DNA from: Erodium maritimum
Taxonomy: Eukaryota > Streptophyta > Magnoliopsida > Geraniales > Geraniaceae
DNA: 64,000 nucleotides
Direction of reading: 5' to 3'
Assembly (NCBI GenBank): GCA_963921825.1
Contig: OY997592.1
Coordinates: 57,556,336-57,620,335, forward strand
A program made the translations under genes and the position numbers. The notes beneath the pieces are model-generated. The model was given only the letters and a program-made list of their open reading frames with translations. It had not been told where the DNA came from and ran no database searches. Of this stretch, positions 32,680 through 43,800 are shown piece by piece (positions within the stretch are counted from its first letter, which is position 1; each line of letters opens with the position of its first letter).

Positions 32680-33482
32680 TGTAGCTTTAAGTTGTAATTT
32701 GGTTTTTAATCGGAATAATTCGCAGCCACGCTAACTCCACCTCCTCCTTATAAATACCACCCACCCTCCCTAAAAAATTCACACCTCTCTCTCCAACTCT
32801 CTCTCGGATTCTCTTAACTCTCTCTCTCGTGTTTGCAATGATGTCTTTTTCTTGGGGAACTGGTCTACTTTGGTCCAAAGATGAGGAGATACATTTGTGT
32901 TGACATGGGTCACATTCGCCGAAGTCGGGGGGATGGGGGGAATACTAGAAAAGTTGTACTCCACTTACATTAAAGAGGAAATCCACAATGGCTTGCTCGG
33001 TCGCAAAAGCAGATGAGGATCATTTCCTTCGGATTAGCCAAAGGTGCACGTTGTTTGATGAGGCATATCAAGACAATGTCAACGCTCCTAAAAAAAGGAG
33101 TAAACGATGAGAAAATCTATGTTGCGAATGTGGTGGATTTCGAGTTAAAAAAACAAACCATGAACTAAACGTGCATGTTGGGACATACTCAAGGACCACC
33201 CGAAGTGGCGTGTGCACATTGCATTGAAGAACAAGTAGTTGAATGGTCGTCGGATTTGTGACAATGTTGTATGTTTAATTATTATTCGTAGTATGTTTAA
33301 TCATCATTCGTAGTTTAATTAGTTTATGTATTTCGCATTTGGCATGGATAAAATAACTAGTTTTATTTAGGGTGATTTTTTAAATATGAAAAATGCAAAC
33401 AATGGCTCCAAACAACTACTAGTTGTTTGTCATTGGAGGTGTAGTGGTAGGAGGTAGTGGTTTGGAAGAGAAAAAAATAAAA
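32680..33482 (+). pseudogene. Second Harbinger Myb ORF2 remnant with TATA-like leader
   Basis: A TATA-like ccttataaataccac and CT-rich leader (32745-32835) precede degenerate text that in mixed frames reads WSKDEEIHLC, AWVTFAEVGG and ACWDILKDHPKW. This is a second, more decayed Myb-like ORF2, showing that two Harbinger units are adjacent or nested. No intact frame survives. Confidence 0.5.
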
Positions 33483-33909
33483 GGAAAAACTACCAATACC
33501 TACCCAAAACCATGCCAATTTAACTGATGTTTACTCTGAAGTTTAAAGTTAACTGATGCATACCCTTAAGTTACGATTTGTAACTAAAAACCCCTTCAGT
33601 CAGTTAAAATGACGAAAATACCCTCAGTGATTTTTTAAAATATTTTTTAAAAATATAAATGAAGTGATTTTTTAAATAAAAATAAATTCATTTAATAAGT
33701 AAATATATATATAAAATAAAAGTAATTTTTAAATAATTTTTTTAACATAATTATTGAAGTGTAGTTGAGGGTATTTTCGTCATTTTAGCTGATGGAGGGG
33801 TTTTGAGTTACATTTTTGAAACTTAAGGGTATGCATCAGTTAACTTTAAACTTGAGAGTAAACATCAGTCAAATGGGCATGGTTTTAGGTAGGTATCGGT
33901 AGTTTTCCC
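33483..33909. mobile_element. 427 bp MITE of Mutator type
   Basis: Ends are GGAAAAACTACCAATACC and, read inward from 33909, GGGAAAACTACCGATACC; the inverted match extends over about 130 bp on each side. A 9 bp TSD AAAATAAAA lies at 33474-33482 and 33910-33918. No coding capacity is present. The 9 bp TSD with long TIRs fits a non-autonomous MULE. Confidence 0.82.
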
Positions 33910-33951
33910 AAAATAAAATGTGTCCAAACCACTGCGCAATGTATTACCATT

Positions 33952-34011
33952 GGAGTTGCTCTAAAGGGATGAATAAAAGTTGGAGTTGCTCTAAAGGGAT
34001 GAATAAAAGTT
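33952..34011 (+). repeat. 30 bp tandem duplication at the Harbinger right end
   Basis: The unit ggagttgctctaaagggatg followed by aataaaagtt occurs twice in a row. The first copy spans the right terminus (33961) and TSD of the Harbinger element and its flank. Confidence 0.85.
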
Positions 34012-34749
34012 GAAGTTCATTTTTAATAACTTGTATCAATATTATTTATAATTTATTTATTTTGTTAATTTTATTTTAATTTAATACTATATTTACTGAT
34101 TTAATAAAAAAATATACAAAATTCAAAAAAATATCAATTCAACCTCCACTTAATATACACTCAGAATCTGAGGCCTTATTTGGATCTCACCACTATAAAA
34201 TACAATTAAATTAAAAAGATAAAACTCGTTATTTTTCATATGAAACCCCTTATGAAAAAATAAGCAGTCCAAAGGAAAGAACCATAATCCTCATGTCGGC
34301 TAGGGTTCTTGCGCGTCGTCGCCAACGCAGATCTCCCCCCTCCCAGCAGAGTTCCAACGCTACTCTCCCGTCTCTGGGTCGAGTTTCCCCGGTCGTATCC
34401 TCGCTGATCCTACCTGACCCTGGGTTGGACGAGATCGATTCGTAGGTGCTCTCCTCGCCTTCACAACGTCGTGTATGCCGTCGCTCCTCTTCCCTGCACC
34501 ACTATCTCGCAAATTTGAACCCCACCACTTGTGGGACGGGGACCCAGGGACAAGCCCCATCTCTTCATCGCCGGAACATGTAACGTCACCACCCAATTCC
34601 TTCTGCTCCTCTACGGGAGTCGGATACGAGGCCAGGTCACAGACCCTCGTCGTTCGTCCCATTAGTGCCTCTAGTTGTATCTGCTCCAGGATTGGATGGG
34701 ATTACGTCGCAAGGGCTGATGGCGGTTTGGACCCAGACTCCCCTTGGAT

Positions 34750-34773
34750 CCCCCCCCCCCACACACACACACC
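34750..34773 (+). repeat. Poly(C) 11 then (CA)n
   Basis: Eleven C are followed by a short CA run in the LINE leader. Confidence 0.9.
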
Positions 34774-34844
34774 ATCATCGCCTCTGGTTTTGCGGTCTCC
34801 GCAGCGAAACTGGGACCCAGGTCTTAGGGCTCCGTCATCGCAGG

Positions 34845-35578
34845 CCAAGCCTAATCTTCGGGTCTTGGCATGGAATTGTCGTTGTATGAGAACGATATTG
34901 CACAAAGAACAGCTCGGGCAATTGCTCTATGGCCATCGTCCTCATTTTCTTTTCCTCTCAGAATCTCTATTGGATACTCAGAATTGTGCTCTCCTTTCTC
35001 GGTCTCTAGGCTTTCAGGACTACCTATGTGTCCTCTACGTACGAGGATCTAGGCGTACGCCGGGTCGAAGGGGGTTGGCTCTATTTTAGGTCTCTGGTAT
35101 AGGTGTGGCGTTCCAGGCGTCAACTGCGAGGTACATTGACGTGAAGGTATCGGCCCCTGGACATGTGGATGTGCGGCTCATGGGGATCTAGGGAGAACCT
35201 CGTCGGGACCGGAGGCATCTTACATGGGAAATGATCCGGGACCTCCATGCCCCCACGAGACCCAATTGGATTCTGATAGGGGACTTCAATAGCATTCTTG
35301 ACCATGACGAGACTACGGGAGGTCGGTCGTATCCTTTGAGTCTTGTGGATGATTTTTGCTCTATGGTGAATGACTTGCACCTAGTGGATGTCCCAATGAC
35401 TGAACATCAGTATATCTGCTACAGGGGCCGACGGCATGATGCACGGATCCAGTCACGGCTGGACAGGGCCCTGATCTCGGATACACTCTTCTCATTTCTG
35501 TCGAACCTGGACTTTTGTAATACGGGTGTGACGACCTCTGATCACTGGCCGGTCCTATTGTCTTTGGCATGTTAGGTC
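34845..35578 (+). pseudogene. LINE endonuclease domain, broken
   Basis: The endonuclease starts NLRVLAWNCRCM in a frame that ends at 35087-35089, and continues in a second frame with WILIGDFNSILDHDET and the C-terminal block RIQSRLDRALISD…SDHWPVLLSL. These are the apurinic/apyrimidinic-type endonuclease motifs that nick target DNA for LINE insertion (catalytic N, D, H visible). Nonsense codons lie at about 35087, 35189 and 35573. Confidence 0.8.
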
Positions 35579-37000
35579 TCCCACGGAGGCCCTCCGAAGT
35601 TCCGCTTCCAGTCTCAATGGGTTCGTGATCCAGACTGCGGTCGTCTAATTCATGCATCCTGGGATAAGCACCCGGGGAAACCTATTGGGGAAGTCATATT
35701 GTCAGTGGGCAAGTCCCTGGATAAATTGGGTCGTCAACATTTTCGTCGTAATATTAATCATATTAAATGGTGCCAACGGCGGATTGCGGAGCTCAACGGC
35801 AGTACGGATAGAGCAAGGGTGCATCATCGGGAGGCTATTCAGATCCAATATGAACATGCATTGGGGGAACATGAGGCTTTTTGGCGCCAGCACGCGAAGC
35901 AGCACTGGTTTGATGAAGGTGACCGCAACACTAAGGTCTTTAAGGCGGCTTATTCATACAAGAGTCGGATTAATGCAACCTTGTCTCTTAAAAACAACGT
36001 TAGAGAGTTGGTTACATGGGACACAGAGATGCGTCAATTAATTGTGGGATACTTCAACACGTTGTTTACTTCAAGTCTGCCTGACCTACAGGATTTTCCC
36101 ATTGCTCTATCTCAGTGTGTATTACTCCAGTACAGAACCAGTCCTTACTATCTCCACGCTCAGTGTCAAAGGTCGGGATGACAGTGTTTCAGATTGGGCC
36201 AAACAAGTCCCCGGGTCTAGATGGTCTGAACCCTCAGTTTTATCAACATTACTGGCCGACTGTGGCAGACGAGGTGGTGCGTTTTATAAGGGAGGTGTTG
36301 GCTTCTCGTGACTTCGATCATACTCTGAACGACACCTCCATTGTCCTAATTCCGAAGAAGCCTGACCTGGATAAGGTAACAGACCTTCGCCCAATTGCTC
36401 TATGTAATGTCATCTTCAAGATCCTCTCTAAGGTACTATCCAACCGCTTGCGGCCCCTTCTTCAAACCGTTATCTCGGATACTCAGGGGGCTTTTATCCC
36501 GGACATGTGTATCCAGGATAATATCCTTATAGCCTTTGAGGTCATCCATTTCGTTCGACAAAAGCGGTAGAGGGCGGTAGGATTTATGGAACTCAATCTC
36601 GATATGAGTAAGGCATATGACTGGGTTGAAGGAGACTACCTCCTTCAGATTATGGGTCATTTGGGCTTCTCGGTGGACTGGATTGAGTTGGTGGCATGTT
36701 GTATGAAATTCGTACACTATACGGTTTCGTCTGAGGGTTTGGAGACGACTCAGCTTACACCGACTCGGGGATTACGCTAGGGTGACCCGTTGTCTCCCTA
36801 TCTCGTCTTACTTTGTATGGAGGGTTTATCCTTCCTACTGCACCAAGCCCAGAGTGGGGGGCGTCTGAGGGGGTTTGTGTCGCGAGCCCCCCCCCCCCCC
36901 CCCCCCCCCCGGAAATCTCACATATGTTCTTCGCAAATGATTGCTATATCTTCTATCGGGCCACACCTGAAGATGCTCAGCAATGTTGTCAGATCTTGGC
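35579..37000 (+). pseudogene. LINE reverse transcriptase region, broken
   Basis: A linker region (35699-36160, containing WFDEGDRNTKVFKA) precedes the RT with [27 protein letters not shown]…[25 protein letters not shown], and the first catalytic aspartate in LDMSKAYDWV. The second catalytic box, normally F/YADD, reads FAND here (36930-36941), so one essential Asp is Asn. Stops occur at about 36568 and 36778, and a 24 bp C run (36887-36910) lies just before the FAND box. Confidence 0.85.
36887..36910 (+). repeat. 24 bp poly(C) run in the RT domain
   Basis: An uninterrupted C run sits immediately upstream of the RT catalytic box where related proteins have only a short Pro or Gly codon stretch. 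Confidence 0.95.
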
Positions 37001-37260
37001 TATTAAGGAGACTTCGGCAACGTCTTTGTACCTAGAGGTACCGAATATGATCGGGCGAAATAGGAATGCAGCAATGGCATATTTGGGAGACAGGATCATT
37101 AAGCGTATTAGATCCTGGGATGGGAAGCTCCTCTCACCAACAGGACGGGAAGTGATGATCCAGTCAGTGCTTACCTCTCTCCCGGTATATTTTATGTCGG
37201 TCTTTACGATACCTTCTAAGATTATCTCTCGGATCCATATGGCCCTGGCCCGATCCTGGT

Positions 37261-37277
37261 GGGGGGGGGGGGGGGGG
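37261..37277 (+). repeat. 17 bp poly(G) run in LINE ORF2
   Basis: The run follows tcctggt and lies where the family has a short WWGG coding stretch. Confidence 0.95.
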
Positions 37278-37939
37278 AGTCTGGCCGGCCGATTATCTGA
37301 CAAGATTGTGACAAGTTATGTATACCGAATGAAGCTGGAGGTATGACATTTCATCTCCTGAGCGATGTCAATAAGGTTCTTTTGGGAATCCAAGCATGGA
37401 GTCTAGTCCATCGGCTTCAATCTATGATGGCTCGGGTGCCTAAGGCACGTTACTTCCCAAAGGTTAGCTTTCTTGAGGCTGGAATCGTAGCGAATCAAAG
37501 CTTTACATGGGCTAGTATTCTATTTCCTCAGGAATTACTTTGTGGTGGTCTTCGGATAGCGATAGGGGATGACCGAGATACCTTCATTACAGGCACCCCA
37601 TGGCTTTTGGGGCCTAACCCGGAGATAACGTCGTCTAACCAGACGCTTGTTGGGGATCGAGTTGCGGGCCTCATGGTGCCAGGGAGGTTGTGCTGGGATG
37701 ATTCCCGGATGGGCTAAGTATTCTCCGTCGCAGAAAGAGATAATATACTTCATTTACCACTTTCGACGCTCAGGGCTAAGGACACATGGTATTGGGCTGC
37801 TGACCGGACTGGGCATTATACTACAAAGACAGATTATTCGATACTGGCCACAGCAAGGCAAGCGGCGAGGCAGCATACGCCTTTGGTAACGTGGTCTGCT
37901 CTATGGTCAATCCCCGCCCCCACGCCTCCTAATATTCTT

Positions 37940-38820
37940 GTGGCGAGGTCTGACTGACACTCTACAGGTAGCTACCAACCTTAATCGTAAGTTTGTTCCC
38001 ATCCTATCTACCTGTGATATTTGTGGACGAGCTCCTGAGATAGTTGACCACTTGTTCTTCGAATGTGGTTTCGCAAAGACATGCTGGGCACAGGCTGGGG
38101 ACCTCATCCCTCAGGGTCTAGGAGGACCGTTTGTGCAATGGTGGGAGGGGATAGAATCAGGGAGGCCTCGGGATAAGGTGGTAGCGGTTCTTTCTATTTT
38201 GTGGGAAATATGGAAGGCCAAGAATGAGCTTAAATGGTGGGGAACCCCCCCCCCCCCCCCCCCCGGCGGCTTTACGGGTAATATCATCGGCGACAGCTCA
38301 TCTGACGGCCTGGCGGGAGGCGAAGGCTGCTTCCCCTAAACCCAGAAGTGTACCCTCTGTCTGGCTGGCTAAGTGGACACTCCCACCCCAGGTACTATCG
38401 TTATCAATGTGGATGGGGCCGTCTTTTAGGATACGCAGCAGTCTGCATGGGGTATCATTGCTCGGGACACCCATGGGTCGGTTCGTCTGATTGCGAATGA
38501 TATCCTTCCGGGAGTATGGGCCCTGATCATGGTCGAAGCCTGCGCCCTGACGACGGCGCTGAAGAATGCACTGAGTTTTGGGTCTAGTGTTATTATTCGC
38601 TCTGATGCTCAGGTCCCCCTCAACCTGATCTCTCATGGCGACCCTCCGGTCTCGCCCATTGAGTGTTTATTAGGGATGTCCGTGAGTTTATTTCTCAACA
38701 AGAGGGGACAACCTTTCAATTTGTAAAAAGAACTGCGGACATGGCTTCCCACTGGTTAGCCAGAAAAACTCGTTATGTGCTTGTCCTTCCGTAGTCGGCC
38801 CTATATCTAATGCACTCCAG
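37940..38820 (+). pseudogene. LINE zf-RVT and RNase H-like domains
   Basis: The zinc-binding block reads CDICGRAPEIVDHLFFECGF at about 38011-38072. The helix that follows ends in LSILWEIWKAKNELKW, then a 20 bp C run (38245-38264). The RNase H-like part has the stretches VINVDGAVF and AWGIIARDTHGSVRL and a later SFGSSVIIRSDAQ in which acidic catalytic residues are visible. One stop (after AVF) and frameshifts are present. Confidence 0.75.
38245..38264 (+). repeat. 20 bp poly(C) run in LINE ORF2
   Basis: The run follows tggggaa and is followed by ggcggc. It expands a proline or glycine codon stretch between the zf-RVT and RNase H-like regions. Confidence 0.95.
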
Positions 38821-40827
38821 TGTATCGTTGATTCTGATTTATAAGAAATTCACAACTTACGTTCGAAAATAAAAAATACAAACCCCTTATACGAGTTTTT
38901 CCCGTAATTGCTCGTGGGAGACAATAGTCAAAACCGTCTACTGCCGTTACGTTTCCCCGCCAATGTTTTGAAGAAAACAAACGAGTGGTTGCTAAATCCG
39001 CCATATGGTCCAAGTGTGCCCCAAAATCCAACTGGGCATCGAACCTCTCGTCCCTCTCTGAATCTCAAAGATCCCTTCAGCTCTATCGACTCGACCAATC
39101 AATTTCAGTATAAAATATTGATTTCTGCGAAGACGGAGCTCTCTCCACCAATGTCCTGGAGGGATCTGGTATCGCAGGGAATATCTCGCGGTGTTGGATT
39201 GTTTATTCTCGGAGTCACCGAGAAGAGGATGTTTTCGTTAATAATCAAATCTCGGTTTTGTCGCTTCCTCCTTGGCCCCGAGGAGAATCTCACCTGCTTA
39301 AATTCGAGCTCCAATGTGAGCTCAGCATTTCCGCTTCGTGGAGTATCGGCTTCTCTGACCGTTTACTCCATTTCTTTTCTGCCATTTGGCGCTAAACACG
39401 CGACCCTTTTGCCCCTTTCTCCTCTGAGGTCAGTCTCTTTTGCTCTCCCCTTTGTTGGGTTGGTATAAAAATGTCAACTTTTTTTTTTTACTAATTGTGG
39501 ATTGACTGGGTTCGGTATCTGGTTGTGGAGTGTGGGGATAAAGAAAGAAAGGGCTTGGTTATTGTGTTTTTATCTGTTTTGTTGGGTCGTAATTTATGTA
39601 TCCTCTCTAAGAAGCTGAGGAAGTTACTTTTTTCTTCCTTCAATGGTGAGAACTTGTAGTTTTGCTTTTACTGGTTGTGGTGACATGACTCAGAGGGAAA
39701 GAGAGCGGTTTTGTGTTTGTGTTGTTGGGTGTAAGTGTGTGTCTTCTATATGCTTGAACTGTCATAGAAAACAATGGTGTCTAGAGAAGAGGGAGGGAGG
39801 ATTATGGCTCTTTACCATGATGAGTACTTGAGTGGTGGCATAGTTGAATTGTCCATACTTGCACGGTGTTGTTTGTCATTGTTAACTTACTGTGACCTTG
39901 GCGTTACAGGGAAGGGGATATACAGTCCGTCCAATTGGTTCATGCTGCAGCTCTTTGCATTGTTTTCGTCTCTGAGGTATGCTTCTTTCAAGCCCTTTTT
40001 TAGTCAGATGCTTCTTATTGTACTGACTGTGTCTTGATGCATTTAGTTGTTGGCACAGGGAACATTTGATAACTTTGTTTTTCTAATGGGTAGGTTGTTT
40101 CTTGAGATCCTTGTTATGCGTTCTTTAAATTAGAGTCCTCTTAACTAGTTAGGCCAATCGTATGGACATCATTGCCCTTGCCTGGCACTGGTGACAGTAA
40201 TTGATGAATAACTTTTGATTCGCCTCTACTCTTGTGTTCCATTTTTGAAACACAAAATGTGTGTTTGGGGAAGAAACATGAGGGGTCTTAATGTTGAATA
40301 TAGATTAGTGGTCTTAATCACAAGTTCATTTCTTCAGGTGAAGTTATTTGACTTCAATCCAACTTGGCTTATTGAATTAGATGGTGTTGGATACTTCCAG
40401 TCGTTAGTAAAGCGGGATTTCAATTGAGCCAGAGGATTTGTTTTATAAAACGATTCTGTTTCTTGTGAATTTTGTTGATATTGCGTTCAAGATGCCAGGT
40501 TCACCCTTCTTTTTGTAAACCTTCAGTCGCGAAAAACATTAAAAAAAAAACAAGGGGAATAGCCTATGATTCATTATATGGAACTTAGTTACGAATGTTA
40601 GAGCTTTTAAGTCCTGGTGTCCTTTTTCCATTTAATTACCATTTTGTTGGGGATGTACATTTTATTTTTACAAGCTCATTTCAAAGTGGAATGAACAGAA
40701 GATTCGTAAATTTTGTTTTGATTTGTACTTTTCTTTAAAAATTAGAGATACAAAGATTGAATAGACTCTTAGTTCCTTCTTTGTTCTAAGCAGGCTTTCC
40801 TAGTTGGAGGCCTGAACTGCAAAAAAG
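38821..40827 (+). promoter_or_regulatory. Upstream region and probable leader with intron of the megaenzyme gene
   Basis: There is no recognised domain here. A 186-codon frame (38908-39468) is unsupported and has no family resemblance I know. A good donor-like site, CTCTGAG|GTCAGT, lies at about 39428-39434, and a good acceptor, ttctaagcag, ends at 40793, just before the ATG at 40828. The simplest reading is a leader exon near 39000-39430, a 1.4 kb leader intron and a coding exon. The first start codon in the downstream exon is used. Confidence 0.45.
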
Positions 40828-43800
40828 ATGAACCGAGGAAACTCAATAGAGGACCAGTTCTCCAAGCTACATCCATGCTTGCCGGTGAACACGAGAATCG
40901 GAATAGTAGGAGCAGGTCCAAGTGGCTTGTCAACTGCTTATGCACTTGTCAAGCTTGGTTACACTGATGTTACTGTATTAGAGAAGTATCACACAGTAGG
41001 TGGCATGTGTGAATCAGTTGAAATAGAAGGTAAACAAACAAACAATAGTGCCATACTCCGAGCTAGCTTTGTTGTGCCATATGTTTCTAACAGTAACTAC
41101 TAATTCTTTCAGGGAGGATATATGATCTGGGGGGTCAAGTTCTTGCTGCAAATAGTGCTCCAACCATCTTTCACTTGGCAAAGGAGACTGGGTCTGAACT
41201 AGAAGAAATGGACTCACACAAGCTTGCCCTTATTGACAGTTCTACAGGAAAGTATCAAGACATTAAAGTTGCAGATGACTATGTATCTGTAATGACACTA
41301 ACCTTAGAACTCCAGGTCAGTTTCTACTCATAGACCCCGATTCATGCTTGGCACTACAGTTTTGCACTCAAGCTTAATGTTGTGTTCACAAATTATCAGG
41401 ATAAGGCAAAGAGTTCTGGTCGAGTTGGGGTCCATGCTGTGAGTGAATATGCTGCAGAGTTAACTCCCACTTATCTTGAGGGTCATGGAGTCAAAACTGT
41501 TCCCAAATCAGTGGCTTATGGGTATACTGCTTCGGGATATGGTTTTGTTCAAGATATGCCTTATGCTTACATTCATGAGTTCACACGCACTTCAATGGCT
41601 GGAAAGATAAGACGTTTTAAGGGTGGATATACAAGTTTATGGCAGAAGATCAGTGAATTACTTCCTATAAAGGTCCACTGCAATACTGAAGTACTGCAAG
41701 TCAGACGTGATTCTGATAGTGTTAGTATTGATGTTAGAAACTGCAATGGAGAAGTCAAAGTTATGGAGTTTGATAAAATATTCATCTCTAGTACCTTTGC
41801 CTTTAAAGATGGAAAAACTTACAGATCACCGCCATTGGAATCAACAGGTTTGCAGATCATTCTGTTTTACTGTTATAACTTGTTTGGAATTTTAACAGGG
41901 AAGTGACGAAGAAGTTGAATTGAAAGAATTTGAAACATGAATTGACTTTTCATATCACTAGTTTGGATATGCATGATCATGACAAAGCAGAGGCTATCAA
42001 TGTTTTCTTTTTTTTGTTTGTTTGTTAAAATGAAGTAATTTATTATAACATAAACCATGAATTATCCACTTTTCGTTGCTTTCCTCCCTGATTTGGGCAT
42101 ATGAGTTGAAGAATTATAAATTATTACCTTCCCCAATCTTTCATTTACCACTTCCTGAAGTTTGCTTCCATTTATAAATTATAAATTATTACCTTCCCCA
42201 AGAAAATTGTTATTGTTTAAACTTTGGAGGTGTCTAAGTAGGTATTATCACTGCAGATCCTCAGACAACTGCAATGGATATGGGAGAGCTTGAAAAGAAG
42301 CTGTTTGCGAAAGTACAGACAATTGACTATTACACTACGGTGTTAAAGATAAAAGGATTTGAACATATACCACTTGGCTTCTATTACTTTGGGGAATATA
42401 TGGAGGATCCTGAAACAATTGGGTATCCAGTTGCAATGCAGAAATTCTTTGCTGACACTGATATTTACTTGTTCTGGTCATATGGAAACTCTGCCAATAT
42501 AATGGGCCCATCTGTTACTGAGAAGGCAATAAAGACAGTTGTATCTATGGGTGGCGAAGTTGAGAAGGTGATCCTGCAGCGAAGGTTTAAATATTTCCCT
42601 CATGTTGGAAGCCAAGGTATGCCAATCATTTTATTTTGTTCTATTTCCTCTTCCAATGGAGGGATGATTATGGTTTATAATACTTGGATGCAGATATGAA
42701 GGATGGGTTTTATGATGAATTGGAATCCAAACTTCAAGGCCTAAGGAACACTTACTATGTTGGTGGGCTTATGGCATTTGAGCTTACTGAGAGAAATTCA
42801 ACTTATGCTATGGCTCTTGTCCAGAAGCATTTTGCAGCCAGCAACTCTTCTCCAACTTTTCCATATGTCAAGGTAATTTTTTTTATATAAAAAAAGTATT
42901 CAAAATTGATATTTTTGAGAGAAGGGATAACTGCGAAAAAGTACCATGGAGGTATTCACTTCTTGCAAATTGATGCCTCTTCTTTAATAATGGCAAAAAT
43001 GTGCCCTGAACTTGTCCTTGTTTTTACACTTTGTATCAATTTGTTTAAAAATTTACCCTTGAAATTTTAAAAATAATAAGTGAAAAGCAAAATATCCAAA
43101 ATCCAAAATTTCATCTCCCTTACTTTTCTTCCTCTTTGTACCATACAAAGAGAGAAAATTAAGGGAGATGAAAATTCTGGATTTTTGTTTTCACTTAAAA
43201 AAATTGAAAGGTAAAATCGTCATTTGGAAACAAATTGATACAAAGTTCAACAAAAAAGACAAGTTCAGGGTACCTTTTTGCCATAACAAAAAAGGGCTAC
43301 GATTTGCAAAAAGTGAATACTTGAGGGTACTTGTCTGCAATTATCCCTATATCATGAGTATTTACAGTTTTGAGATGAACATATTAATTCATGGATCCTT
43401 TCTTTTCACTGTTTTCAGAGTTTGTTTCCACTGCAATCGGATTATTGGAAAAGAAAGCGCAACAAATTAAGTGAATTCCCCGGTGTTGAGTTTCCTAATC
43501 TTTCTTGCCTTGATGGCTATGTGAAGCATTGGGGAGCTCATAAACTCACACAAAACAAAACAGTCTACACTTGGATTAATGAAGAGGAGTCAGTGGTGTG
43601 CCAGAGGACTTACAAAGAACTTAATGATAATGCTTCTTGCATTGCTCACAAACTCTTAACAGGCCAGAAACCATCTATCAAGCTTGGTGACAGGGTTCTA
43701 TTGGTCTACGTTCCCGGTATGGACTTTGTTGATGCTTTCTTTGGGTGCTTAAGGGCTAGAGTCTTGCCAGTCCCAGTTCTTCCTCCGGATCCGATGCAAA

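Larger units (their letters stand above)
23700..33961 (+). mobile_element. PIF/Harbinger element with Myb-like ORF2, inflated by nested insertions
   Basis: The left end begins GAGCAGTTGCAGCGG and the right end, read inward, GAGCAACTCCAATGG. Both are flanked by TAA (23697-23699 and 33962-33964). The left subterminal region (near 23870-23905) matches the right subterminal region of the element at 12336-14235, and the right end matches that element's left end, so both are one family in opposite orientation. The interior encodes pieces of the Myb/SANT-like second protein, at 24065-24289, about 27427-27490 and about 32070-32679. Between them lie a 3.1 kb solo LTR, other LTR-like sequence with a 2.8 kb solo LTR, and further Harbinger-like sequence. 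The 3 bp TSD alone is weak, so the pairing of these two ends is an inference. Confidence 0.6.
34260..38820 (+). mobile_element. Decayed L1-type LINE with ORF2
   Basis: A GC-rich leader (about 34280-34840) leads into ORF2, which can be read in order as endonuclease (34845-35575), reverse transcriptase (about 36180-36990), zf-RVT (38005-38080) and RNase H-like domain (38390-38790), with many stops and shifts between. ORF1 is missing. Three C or G runs of 17-24 bp interrupt ORF2. No poly(A) tail is obvious near 38820, so the 3' end may be lost. Confidence 0.82.

Noticed and set aside
38908..39468. 186-codon ORF as a host gene
   Set aside because: No domain, no conserved motif and a likely leader/donor site within it; it is better read as upstream sequence of the megaenzyme gene.
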